Positions 25,527 through 33,357 of a stretch of DNA of 64,000 bases are shown here, piece after piece. The notes beneath the pieces were generated by a model. That model did no database searches. It had not been told where the DNA came from and saw only the letters and a list, made by a program, of their open reading frames with translations. Positions within the stretch are counted from its first letter, which is position 1; each line of letters begins with the position of its first letter. A program made the position numbers and the translations under genes. Source of the DNA: Hymenobacter aquaticus (GTDB lineage: Bacteria; Bacteroidota; Bacteroidia; Cytophagales; Hymenobacteraceae); NCBI RefSeq assembly GCF_004765605.1, contig NZ_SRLC01000002.1, positions 992,001 to 1,056,000 of the forward strand, read 5' to 3'.

Positions 25527-26249
25527 ATGTACGCTGAGCGTTACGACAACCATTTTCTGAAGCTCCAGGCCTCCCGCGATGTGCTGGCCGACTTCGCCAA
25601 GTTTACCGTGGAGGCCCTCCAGAAGCCCGGCCTCGACAAGCAACTGACCAGCCTCCAGCCCGAGCTGCAAGCGGCCTACACTGCTTATAGCAAGGGCCTG
25701 AGCGGGCGCACCAGCAGCGGCGGGCAAAGCCAGACCGGCACCCAAACCGAGGAAAAAGCCGCGGAGGCCTTCATCCAGCACGTGAAAGTCACCGACGTGA
25801 AGCTAATCAGGCCGTACCTGGTGGATCATGTGGGCGAGGAAAGCACTTTCTACCCCAATAAGCTCAGTGGCTTGACCCAATCTCCGAAGTCGAAGCGGCT
25901 GACGCGCTACGCGGCCTACACCGAAATGCTTACCGATCATGAGCAGGACAGCCTCCGGGCGGCGGGAGCCATTGCCCAGCAGCTACTGAAGGCTTACGTC
26001 GATGCTACTACGGCCGGCAATAAGAGCGACAAGACCCTGAAGGATACGATTCTGAATTTGAGTCCCGGCTACCAAGCTGTGGCCGAGGTATTGTGGGACG
26101 TGCACTGCGCGGCCCTGTTTGTGCACCGTAAGGCTCCCAAGCTGGCGCGTGCCTATTTCGCTTACGACAAGCTGCGAAGCCGAAACGTTAAAACGAAAAA
26201 GGACTCTAAAAAGTCAGGACCGAATCCACTGGATACTTCAGCCGAATAG
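25527..26249 (+). CDS. Unrecognised helical protein next to palindrome array 1
   Basis: 240 residues from ATG 25527 (MYAERYDNHFLKLQ); a longer in-frame version from 25428 only adds a hydrophobic low-complexity leader. I do not recognise the family. It appears all-alpha, with helices around LQASRDVLADFAKFTVEALQ, the long KAAEAFIQHVKVTDVKLI, and AAGAIAQQLLKAYVDATT. A Gly/Ser/Thr/Gln-rich linker (GRTSSGGQSQTGTQTEE) lies near residue 80, and the C-terminal tail is Lys/Arg-rich (KLRSRNVKTKKDSKKSG), as in nucleic-acid-binding tails. No signal peptide or membrane segment. Its stop lies 18 bp before the array. Whether the two are linked is unknown. Confidence 0.65.
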   Translation: MYAERYDNHFLKLQASRDVLADFAKFTVEALQKPGLDKQLTSLQPELQAAYTAYSKGLSGRTSSGGQSQTGTQTEEKAAEAFIQHVKVTDVKLIRPYLVDHVGEESTFYPNKLSGLTQSPKSKRLTRYAAYTEMLTDHEQDSLRAAGAIAQQLLKAYVDATTAGNKSDKTLKDTILNLSPGYQAVAEVLWDVHCAALFVHRKAPKLARAYFAYDKLRSRNVKTKKDSKKSGPNPLDTSAE

Positions 26250-26267
26250 ACCTGATCGAATGGACAT

Positions 26268-26491
26268 CTTCTTAAAAGAAGGGTGCCCCCCAAGGGCTTC
26301 GGAGGCATTCTTCTTAAAAGAAGGATGGGCACAAAGGCCTTGGGAGGCACCCTTCTTAAAAGAAGGACGGCCACAAAGTACTTAGGAGACATTCTTCTTT
26401 TAAGAAGGACGACTACAAAGGCCTTGGAAGAGACTCTTCTTATAAGAAGGGTGCCTTCCAAGGCCTTTGCATTGCCTCTTCTTAAAAGAAG
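26268..26491. repeat. Palindrome array 1: six CTTCTTnnAAGAAG units at an exact 42-bp period
   Basis: The 14-bp palindromes are at 26268-26281, 26310-26323, 26352-26365, 26394-26407, 26436-26449 and 26478-26491. All five intervals are exactly 28 bp. Each interval is itself centred on a second dyad, CAAAGGCCTTGG-like, so dyad centres alternate every 21 bp. In the third interval GGCC is replaced by GTAC, a compensatory change that keeps the symmetry. The central two bases of the main unit vary (AA, TT, AT). The array fills almost the whole gap between two convergent genes (stop codons at 26249 and 26516). Intervals are similar to one another, so this is not a CRISPR array, and no cas gene is near. 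Open reading across it on both strands follows from the period being a multiple of three. Confidence 0.95.
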
Positions 26492-26515
26492 ACAGCTCGC
26501 TGAATCCTGAATTAG

Positions 26516-28000
26516 CTACTCCAGCACCACGCGGGCGGCGCGGGAAGCCTGGCCGGGCTCCTGCACCGTGAGCAGGTAGAGGCCGGGGGAGAGGCCGCGC
26601 ACGTCTACCTGGCCGGCGGTGGGGCGGGTGTCGCGCACGAGGCGGCCCTGGGTGTCGTGGAGGCGCACGGTGGCGGCGGGGGCCAGGTTGGGCACGCGCA
26701 GGTAGTCGTGGGCGGGGTTGGGCCAGGGCTGGGGCGCGGGCAGGGTGCGGGGCGCCGTGGCGGCCAGCACCGGGGCCAGGCTGGGCTTGAAGGTAAGATG
26801 GTCGGTAGTAGTGCCGTCGCCGAGCTCCCCGAAAGAATTGGAACCGCTGCCGTACACGCGGCCTTGCTGGTCGATGGCCAGCGTATAGCCAGAGGCTCCG
26901 CTCAGGTGGGCCCACTGCGAGTACGTCACTTCCTGGGTGGGCACGATGGCAGAAATGGCGGGGCCTAGTCCGAGCTGGCCAATGCTGCTGGTGCCCCAGC
27001 CCCAGAGCGTGCCGTCGGAGCGCAGCGCTGCCGAGAAGCCGTAGCCAGCGCCCAACTCCGTCCATTGCGTACCGGGAGCCACCCCCGAGGGCGTGGGCAC
27101 CGGCCGCACGAGCCGGGAGGTGGTCGTGCTGGGCGTCGGGCCCCATTCCCAGAGCGTATTATCGGAGCGCAGGGCCACGCTGTGGCTGCTGCCGGCTACC
27201 ACCCGCACCCACGTGGTGCCGGGGGCGGCCCCGGCGGGGGCAGGTACCTGGGTGGGCGGCACGGGCAGGTCGGTGCCCTGGTTGAGGGGCATGCTCAGCT
27301 CGTTGAAACGGTTGGAGCCCCAGCCCCAGAGCGTCCCGTCGGAGCGTAAGGCCAGGGTGTAGCTGGCCCCGCAGCTGAGTTGCGTCCAGGTGGTGCCGGG
27401 TGCGGCCGTGGCGGGCGTGGGAATCCGGATGGGGGTGGGGCGTCGGGTGGTGGTGCCGTCGCCCACCTCCCCGCTGCTGTTCAGGCCCCAGGCCCAGAGC
27501 GTGCCATCGGAGCGGAGCGCCACGTTGTGGCTATTGCCCACGGCCACCTGCGTCCAGGTGGTGCCCGCGGCGGCGGTAGCGGGCTCGGGTACCCGCACCG
27601 GCGCCGGCCCCCCGACAGACGAGGTAGTGCCGGTGCCGTAGTTACCGAAATCCAGGCCCCAGACCCACAGGGAACCATCGGTGCGCAGGGCCAGGGCGTA
27701 GTTGGAGCCCACCGCGAAGCTGGCCCACTTCGTACCCGCCGCTGCCGAGGCCGGGGGTGGTACCTGAGCAGGCACGGCGTTGCGTGCGGCGTTGGGCGTG
27801 GCGTAACCCAGCTGCCCGTAGCGGTTGTCGCCCCAGCTCCACAACGAGCCGTCGGCCCGCAGGGCCAGGCTGGTAAAGGTGGAATTGGCGCCATCAACGG
27901 CTACGTAGGGTGAGGTAGCCGGCGTTTGGGCCTGGGCAGCGGCAAAGCCGGCAAGCAGCAGGCCGGTGAGCAGAGCAGGCAGGGGGTAGCGGAAGGGCAT
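26516..28000 (-). CDS. RCC1-repeat surface protein with T9SS sorting domain
   Basis: 494 residues from ATG 28000 (MPFRYPLPALLTG), with a signal peptide ending AAAQAQ. The body has seven or eight RCC1-type blades of about 50 residues, each with an ALRSDGTLWGWG-like strand pair followed by TTWTQLSCGASYTLAL, forming a beta-propeller. The last 75 residues (PWPNPAHDYLRVPNL...GLYLLTVQEPG...RVVLE) form a type A C-terminal sorting domain, so export through the type IX system is likely. Start 28000 was preferred over 28057, which would place a non-hydrophobic leader before the signal peptide. Its stop lies 24 bp from array 1. The role at the surface is unknown. Confidence 0.82.
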   Translation of the reverse strand: MPFRYPLPALLTGLLLAGFAAAQAQTPATSPYVAVDGANSTFTSLALRADGSLWSWGDNRYGQLGYATPNAARNAVPAQVPPPASAAAGTKWASFAVGSNYALALRTDGSLWVWGLDFGNYGTGTTSSVGGPAPVRVPEPATAAAGTTWTQVAVGNSHNVALRSDGTLWAWGLNSSGEVGDGTTTRRPTPIRIPTPATAAPGTTWTQLSCGASYTLALRSDGTLWGWGSNRFNELSMPLNQGTDLPVPPTQVPAPAGAAPGTTWVRVVAGSSHSVALRSDNTLWEWGPTPSTTTSRLVRPVPTPSGVAPGTQWTELGAGYGFSAALRSDGTLWGWGTSSIGQLGLGPAISAIVPTQEVTYSQWAHLSGASGYTLAIDQQGRVYGSGSNSFGELGDGTTTDHLTFKPSLAPVLAATAPRTLPAPQPWPNPAHDYLRVPNLAPAATVRLHDTQGRLVRDTRPTAGQVDVRGLSPGLYLLTVQEPGQASRAARVVLE

Positions 28001-28196
28001 AGAGGCAATACAGGAGTCTGGAAGCACGCCGCGGGGGCGGCAGAAGGTGGCCGACAAGATAGATACCAGCTTGCAGAATAAGTAGCTGATTCCGGCCGGC
28101 CCGCTCCGGATGCCGTCCGGCCCGCGCCGATTTACTAGCTTTACGGCCTAGTACTTTTCCACCCAACTAGAACCTCCCATCCAATCTTTCCCTGAT

Positions 28197-29792
28197 ATGA
28201 AACAGGCCCTCGAAGAAGCCACCGCCACCGGCACCGACGTGCACGAGCACGACCCGCACGGTATCCAGCAAGTACTGCGCGAGCTGGGCGTAGAAGCCGA
28301 AAACGCCGCCTACAGCACCGGCCTGCAGTGGGGCGGGGCCGGCCAGAACCTGAAAACCATCACCTCGCCCACCGACGGCCGCACGATTGCCGCCGTGGCT
28401 ATGGCCACCGAGGCCGACTACGACGCGGTAGTGCGCACGGCCCAGGAGGCGTTTAAGAGCTGGCGCCTGGTGCCGGCCCCCAAGCGGGGCGAGATTGTGC
28501 GCCAGATCGGCAACAAGCTGCGCGAGTACAAGGAGCCCCTGGGCAAGCTGGTGAGCTACGAGATGGGCAAGATCCTGCAGGAAGGCCTGGGCGAAGTGCA
28601 GGAAATGATTGACATCTGCGACTTTGCCGTGGGCCTCTCGCGCCAGCTCCACGGCCTGACGATGCACTCGGAGCGGCCCGCCCACCGCATGTACGAGCAG
28701 TACCACCCGCTGGGCCTCGTCGGCATCATCTCGGCCTTCAACTTCCCAGTGGCCGTGTGGAGCTGGAACGCCATGCTGGCGGCCGTCTGCGGCGACGTGA
28801 GCATCTGGAAGCCCTCGGAGAAAACCCCGCTGGTAGCGGTGGCCGTGCAGCACATCATCAAGGACGTGCTGCGCGAGAACGAGCTGCCCGAAGGTATCTT
28901 CAACGTCATCATCGGCGGGGCCGAAATCGGGGCCGCTATGGCCGCCGACCCCCGCGTGCCGCTGGTATCGGCTACGGGCAGCACCCGCATGGGCAAGAAG
29001 GTCGGCGAAGTAGTGGGCGCCCGCCTGGGCCGCGCCCTGCTCGAGCTGGGCGGCAACAACGCCATTATCCTGACCCAGCACGCCGACCTCGACATGGCCA
29101 TGCGGGCCGTGGTGTTCGGGGCGGTGGGCACGGCCGGGCAGCGGTGCACGACCACGCGCCGCCTCATCATCCACGACTCGATTTATGAGGACGTGAAGAG
29201 CCGCCTGTTGGCTATTTACCCCAAGCTACCCATCGGCAACCCCTTGCAGGACGGCAACCTCGTGGGTCCGCTCATCGACAAGCAGGCCGTGGAAGGATTT
29301 ACCAAGGCCCTGGCGGCGGTGCAGGCCGAAGGCGGCACCCTGCTGACCGGCGGCGAGGTGCTGCAAGGCGCGGCCTACCCCACGGGCACCTACGTGACGC
29401 CGGCTTTGGTCGAGGCCAAAAACGAGTACCACACCGTGCAGGAAGAAACCTTCGCGCCCATTCTCTACCTGATTAAATATGCGGGCGGGGTAGACGAGGC
29501 CATTGCGTTGCAGAACGGCGTGAAGCAGGGCCTGTCGTCCAGCATCTTCACCCTGAATATGCGCGAGGCCGAAGCCTTCCTGGCCCAGACGGGCTCCGAC
29601 TGCGGCATTGCCAACGTGAACATCGGCACCTCGGGCGCCGAAATCGGCGGGGCTTTCGGGGGCGAGAAGGAAACCGGCGGCGGCCGCGAGTCCGGCTCCG
29701 ACGCCTGGAAGATCTACATGCGCCGCCAGACCAACACCATCAACTACTCCGACCAGCTGCCGCTGGCCCAGGGCATCAAGTTCGACGTGTAG
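28197..29792 (+). CDS. Aldehyde dehydrogenase, ALDH7 / aminoadipate-semialdehyde type
   Basis: A 531-residue cytoplasmic NAD(P)+-dependent enzyme. The long match to the ALDH7A1/AmaB group (L-aminoadipate-semialdehyde or piperideine-6-carboxylate dehydrogenase in lysine degradation) is seen in LGLVGIISAFNFPVAVW, WKPSEKTPLVAVAV, the general-base Glu in LLELGGNNAII, catalytic Cys317 in GTAGQRCTTTRRLI and the C-terminal GAFGGEKETGGGRESGSD. It stands alone, so the pathway assignment rests on family resemblance. About 35 extra N-terminal residues precede the usual start of the fold. It ends at a 36-bp perfectly symmetric terminator. Confidence 0.85.
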   Translation: MKQALEEATATGTDVHEHDPHGIQQVLRELGVEAENAAYSTGLQWGGAGQNLKTITSPTDGRTIAAVAMATEADYDAVVRTAQEAFKSWRLVPAPKRGEIVRQIGNKLREYKEPLGKLVSYEMGKILQEGLGEVQEMIDICDFAVGLSRQLHGLTMHSERPAHRMYEQYHPLGLVGIISAFNFPVAVWSWNAMLAAVCGDVSIWKPSEKTPLVAVAVQHIIKDVLRENELPEGIFNVIIGGAEIGAAMAADPRVPLVSATGSTRMGKKVGEVVGARLGRALLELGGNNAIILTQHADLDMAMRAVVFGAVGTAGQRCTTTRRLIIHDSIYEDVKSRLLAIYPKLPIGNPLQDGNLVGPLIDKQAVEGFTKALAAVQAEGGTLLTGGEVLQGAAYPTGTYVTPALVEAKNEYHTVQEETFAPILYLIKYAGGVDEAIALQNGVKQGLSSSIFTLNMREAEAFLAQTGSDCGIANVNIGTSGAEIGGAFGGEKETGGGRESGSDAWKIYMRRQTNTINYSDQLPLAQGIKFDV

Positions 29793-29811
29793 CGGTAGAA
29801 GCAACCCCACG

Positions 29812-29847
29812 AAAAAGGCCCGTCCGGATATCCGGACGGGCCTTTTT
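29812..29847. terminator. Perfect 36-bp palindromic bidirectional terminator
   Basis: AAAAAGGCCCGTCCGGAT is followed directly by its exact complement, so the stem has no loop bases beyond the centre and T5 tails in both directions. It serves the ALDH gene and the convergent lipoprotein gene. Confidence 0.9.
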
Positions 29848-29862
29848 GCGTATGTCGAGGGC

Positions 29863-30408
29863 TTAGAGCGGCTTGTAGATCAGTAGGTCGCCGTGGCCTT
29901 TCAGCAGCAGGCTGCCGTCGGTCTTGCTGAGCACGTAGTAGAGGCGGTACTTCTGGTCTTTGGGAAACGTAGCGGCCGGAAAGCTCAGGCGGAACTGGGT
30001 TTCACCCTTGGGGAACTGGATGTTCTGGCTGTCCAGCACCTGATAGGTTTTGCTGACCCACACCAGCTTGCCCCTGCCCTCACTGGGCGCGTTGAAGTGG
30101 AACGTTCCCTCGCCATCCAGCACGACCGGGTTGGGGAAGATGCTCATGTTGCTGACCCCGCCGGCCTGGGCGGCGTCCAGATTCAGGCTTAGGTCGGAGA
30201 AAAGGTCCTTCTCGCGGCTGCGCCAGGTGCCGTCCGAGCCCCAGTCGGTGTTGTCGCCGCCACCCATAGGGCGGTTGTAGGCGTCGCGGTAGGCCACGCC
30301 TTCGCCGGGGCCGAAGTCGATGGTGGCTTCCGTGTCGTTGTCTTTCTTGCAGCCAAAGGCCAGGGGCACTGAAAAGGCCAGGAGCAGGAAGGTTTTTCTT
30401 ATGTACAT
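29863..30408 (-). CDS. Hypothetical lipoprotein
   Basis: 181 residues. Signal peptide with lipobox AFGCKKDND puts lipidated Cys near residue 20; the following acidic residues are common in Bacteroidota surface or periplasmic lipoproteins. The body contains MSIFPNPVVLDGEGTFHFN and LRLYYVLSKTDG-like strands. The IFPNPV phrase resembles the beginning of a sorting-domain-type Ig fold, but the protein lacks the typical end. No function assigned. The -7-like box TACCTTGC (minus 30438-30431) is 22 bp upstream. Confidence 0.7.
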   Translation of the reverse strand: MYIRKTFLLLAFSVPLAFGCKKDNDTEATIDFGPGEGVAYRDAYNRPMGGGDNTDWGSDGTWRSREKDLFSDLSLNLDAAQAGGVSNMSIFPNPVVLDGEGTFHFNAPSEGRGKLVWVSKTYQVLDSQNIQFPKGETQFRLSFPAATFPKDQKYRLYYVLSKTDGSLLLKGHGDLLIYKPL

Positions 30409-30430
30409 CGTTTAGAAGAAATAAAGGAAC

Positions 30431-30438
30431 GCAAGGTA
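30431..30438 (-). promoter_or_regulatory. -7-like box TACCTTGC for the lipoprotein
   Basis: Minus-strand TACCTTGC, one base from TAnnTTTG, 22 bp before the ATG at 30408. The same octamer precedes genes at 51843, 60544 and 60784. Confidence 0.4.
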
Positions 30439-30585
30439 AGGCCCCGGCGACTTTAGAAGCTACGTGCAACTTCTTGGCCTTGGGTTTGTCTTTCCTCTGC
30501 TTACCCGTCATCACTAGCAGCTTAGCTCGGAAAGGTGGATATTTACACTCCTTCTGATTCTACCCTTCCGCCAACCGAACAGCAT

Positions 30586-31149
30586 ATGGAGGCATTTGCG
30601 TACACTGACATCAACGCCCCGCTGGTGGAGCGCTGCCGCCTGGGCGACCGGCGGGCCCAGGCCGAAATCTACAAGCGCTACGCCAAGGCGATGTTCAACG
30701 CCTCGCTGCGCATCACCGGCGACTACGCCGAGGCCGAGGACGTGCTGCAGGAGTCGTTTCTGAGCGCCTTCCGCGAGCTGCACAGCTACAAGGGCGACTC
30801 CTCGTTCGGGTCCTGGCTCAAGCGCATCGTCATCAACAAGAGCATCAACTGCCTGCGCAACCGCCGCCTGCAGCTGGTGCCCCTGGCCGAGCAGCACGAC
30901 TCCGTCGGAACGGAAACCGACAGCGGCGAGTTTGACGCCGAGGAGCTGGGCTGGCGCGCCGACGTGGTGCGCCGCTGCGTGCAGGAGCTGCCCGACGGCT
31001 ACCGCGTGGTGCTCTCGCTCTACCTGCTCGAAGGCTACGACCACGCCGAAATTGCCGGCATCCTGAACATCACCGAATCGACGTCGAAATCTCAGTACAG
31101 CCGGGCCCGTAAGAAGCTGCTGGAGCTGGCCCGGCAGCACGGTCTTTAA
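30586..31149 (+). CDS. RNA polymerase sigma factor, ECF (sigma-70) family
   Basis: 187 residues from ATG 30586 (MEAFAYTDINAPL); an in-frame GTG at 30535 would add 17 residues and has a GGAAAGG before it, so it remains possible. Region 2 is recognised by AQAEIYKRYAKAMFNASLRI, the acidic AEDVLQESFLSAFREL and SSFGSWLKRIVINKSINCLR (-10 recognition). Region 4 is seen in LPDGYRVVLSLYLLEGYDHAEIAGIL followed by the helix-turn-helix ESTSKSQYSRARKKLLELAR. The anti-sigma-like gene follows after 97 bp, and a DUF4097-like protein after that, a common Bacteroidota arrangement. Confidence 0.92.
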   Translation: MEAFAYTDINAPLVERCRLGDRRAQAEIYKRYAKAMFNASLRITGDYAEAEDVLQESFLSAFRELHSYKGDSSFGSWLKRIVINKSINCLRNRRLQLVPLAEQHDSVGTETDSGEFDAEELGWRADVVRRCVQELPDGYRVVLSLYLLEGYDHAEIAGILNITESTSKSQYSRARKKLLELARQHGL

Positions 31150-31246
31150 CACAACAACGTATCACGAACACGCCGCGGCGGGCCGGCCACCCATTGCCAC
31201 CGGCCAGCCGCGGACTTAGGGGAGAAACGTGCGAATTACCACCTGT

Positions 31247-31981
31247 ATGAAAGAGAAGAAAACCGGACTTGAGGACTTTGTGGAGCGGCACCGCGCCGAC
31301 TTCGACGCTTTCGAGCCCCGCCCGGATTTGTGGGATGCCATTGAGCAGGAGCTAAGCGCCACACCCCGCGCGGAAGCCCCTGCCGAGGAGGCTCCTTTGC
31401 GCCTTGTGAAGCTGCAGCCCGCGGAAGAACTGCCCGCCCAGCCCCTGACCATCAGCGCCCCGCCGCGCCGCCCCAACTACGGCGTCGCCGCCGCTATTGC
31501 CCTGCTGATTCTGGCCGGCATCGGGGCCATTTGGTCGAAGTCGGCCCCGACGATGACCTGGACCCGCCTGACCTCGGCCCCGCTGGCGCTGAGCTCGACG
31601 GAAGGGGAGGATGCTACGGAGCCCGCCACTTTCGGCGCGTCTACGGTGGGCATCGAAGCGGCCAGCCCGCAGAAGCGCCTGGCCGTGGCCGTGCAGCGCA
31701 TGGAAGACTACTACGCCACCCAGATTGGCGAGAAAAAGCAGGAAATCGGGCGGCTGCAGGCCCCGGCCGCCACGCCCGGCGCCGACTGGAGCCAGGAGCT
31801 GGCCACCCTCGACTCGACCTACGCCCAATTGAAAGTAGAGCTCTACCGCAACCCCGAGCCCGACGTGGTGCTCGAGGCCATGAACCGCAACATGCAGATC
31901 CGGCTGGACATTCTTAACCAGCAGGTACGGTTGCAGGAGCGCATGAAAGAATACGGCACCGCCACTCCGCAAAAGCCATGA
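31247..31981 (+). CDS. Single-pass membrane protein, probable anti-sigma-type regulator
   Basis: 244 residues from ATG 31247 (MKEKKTGLEDFVER); an upstream GTG at 31229 is also in frame. The cytoplasmic N-terminal about 85 residues (FVERHRADFDAFEPRPDLWD) precede one membrane segment near residues 87-108 (VAAAIALLILAGIGAIW). The periplasmic part has a helical coiled region (MEDYYATQIGEKKQEIGRL...LRLDILNQQVRLQERMKEYG). This order right after an ECF sigma gene is typical of membrane anti-sigma factors, but the zinc ASD H-x3-C-x2-C motif is absent. Function is therefore inferred from position. It overlaps the next gene by 4 bp (ATGA). Confidence 0.72.
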   Translation: MKEKKTGLEDFVERHRADFDAFEPRPDLWDAIEQELSATPRAEAPAEEAPLRLVKLQPAEELPAQPLTISAPPRRPNYGVAAAIALLILAGIGAIWSKSAPTMTWTRLTSAPLALSSTEGEDATEPATFGASTVGIEAASPQKRLAVAVQRMEDYYATQIGEKKQEIGRLQAPAATPGADWSQELATLDSTYAQLKVELYRNPEPDVVLEAMNRNMQIRLDILNQQVRLQERMKEYGTATPQKP

Positions 31982-33237
31982 TCAGCCGCCCTACTCTCCC
32001 CCGCAAAGCCGGCCGCCGCCTGCTGGTCGTGGCCGGGCTGCTGCTCAGCTCGGCCGGCAGCTTTGCCCAGCACCGCCTGCTGGCCAGCGCCCAGTACAGC
32101 TATCTGGCCAGCCCCGAAACCGAAGCCTTCCTGCACCACGCCGACGACCTGAGCCCCGAGCCCGAGCAGACGGGCCAGAACGGCGCGCAGGGTCCGCAGC
32201 AGGGCCCCCAGGACGAAGCCAGCAGCACGGTGCCCGCCGTGGAAAAGAACCGCAAGCTGAGCCGCACCTACGCCGCCGGCCGCCCCTACAACCTGGAAAC
32301 CCGCTACGGCCGGGTGCAGATCAACACCTGGAGCCGCAACGAGGTCCGCACCGACGTGGATATCATCACGCGGGCCGACAGCGAGGAAAAAGCCCAGCAG
32401 CTGCTCGACATGATTCAGGTGCAGATGACGGAGAATGACGCCGCGACGGGCGGTATTTCGTTCCGCTCGAAGTTTGGGGCCATGCCCAAGGAGTGCTGGA
32501 GCCGGACCAAGCTCTACGAAGTGAACTACACCGTGTGGCTGCCCAAGAACACCCAGATCCGGGTGCGCAACACCTTCGGCGACATCAGCATTCCGAACGA
32601 CCTGACCGGCTCGACGGAGCTGGCCGTGGAGTATGGCACCCTGCGCGTAGGCCGCCTGGAAGGGCCCGAAAACCTGCTGCGCGTGGGCAACGGCCAGGGC
32701 GCCATCAGCTACGCCCGCAAAGCCAGCATCGACGCCTCCTACTCCAAGCTGCGCCTCGACGCGGGCCTGACCGTGGATTTGCGCAACAACTACTCCGACA
32801 TCGACGTGGGCACGGTGCAGGATCTGACGGTGCACAGCAAGTACGGCGACGTGGCCCTGGGCACGGTACGCAACCTGCGCGGCACGTCGGGCTACTCCAA
32901 GTTCAGCATCGACAAAATCAGTGAGCGGCTCGACATGACGGTGCAGTTCTGCCCCTCGTTTGAGGTGCGCAACACGGGCCGCAATTTCCGCCAGATCAAC
33001 GTGGACGGGGGCTACAGCACCATCCTGCTCAACTTCCCCGACGGGGCCGGCTTCAACTTCGACGTGAACACCCAGCACGGCAAGCTCCTGCTCGACAAAC
33101 GCCTAGTGAAAGTGGAGTCGGAGGAAAACAGCCCCTCGTCGAGCGACATGCAGGGCCGCTTTGGCACCATGCCGGCGCGCAACCCCGCCAACGTCAACAT
33201 CAAGGTGCGCTACAGCGACGTGAGCTTTAACCGCTAG
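31978..33237 (+). CDS. Exported DUF4097-like beta-helix adhesin-type protein
   Basis: 419 residues with a signal peptide ending GSFAQHRL. An Ala/Gln-rich low-complexity linker lies around residues 55-85 and the repeat domain begins near YNLETRYGRVQINTWSRNEV. Repeated short strands (VRNTFGDISIPNDL, AVEYGTLRVGRLEG, LDAGLTVDLRNNYSDIDVG, VHSKYGDVALGTV, GTSGYSKFSIDKI) form a right-handed beta helix like DUF4097 proteins. It is translationally coupled (ATGA) to the putative anti-sigma gene, so it may be the effector or a sensor partner of the sigma system. Terminator at 33271. Confidence 0.75.
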   Translation: MISRPTLPRKAGRRLLVVAGLLLSSAGSFAQHRLLASAQYSYLASPETEAFLHHADDLSPEPEQTGQNGAQGPQQGPQDEASSTVPAVEKNRKLSRTYAAGRPYNLETRYGRVQINTWSRNEVRTDVDIITRADSEEKAQQLLDMIQVQMTENDAATGGISFRSKFGAMPKECWSRTKLYEVNYTVWLPKNTQIRVRNTFGDISIPNDLTGSTELAVEYGTLRVGRLEGPENLLRVGNGQGAISYARKASIDASYSKLRLDAGLTVDLRNNYSDIDVGTVQDLTVHSKYGDVALGTVRNLRGTSGYSKFSIDKISERLDMTVQFCPSFEVRNTGRNFRQINVDGGYSTILLNFPDGAGFNFDVNTQHGKLLLDKRLVKVESEENSPSSSDMQGRFGTMPARNPANVNIKVRYSDVSFNR

Positions 33238-33270
33238 GCCGCCTACGTGCCCTGCTGCGCAAGCAGCCAG

Positions 33271-33296
33271 AAAGAGCCGGTTCCGCCGGCTCTTTT
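33271..33296 (+). terminator. Terminator after the sigma operon
   Basis: AGAGCCGG / CCGGCTCT stem with TTCCG loop, then T6; 34 bp after the DUF4097-like stop. Confidence 0.85.
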
Positions 33297-33357
33297 TTAT
33301 TGCGTAATCTTGCAGACCTGCCGGCCCCGAGAAGCCGGAGTCCGTTTTTACCCGCCG

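Noticed and set aside
26268..26491. CRISPR array (regular 28-bp intervals between 14-bp palindromes)
   Set aside because: Intervals resemble one another and are palindromic, repeats are too short, and no cas genes are in the window.
26162..26510. Protein with 14-residue repeats (LLKRR/PPKAF type) encoded in array 1 on either strand
   Set aside because: Open frames arise on both strands because the 42-bp period is divisible by three; there is no start signal, and one frame overlaps the 3' end of the neighbouring gene.
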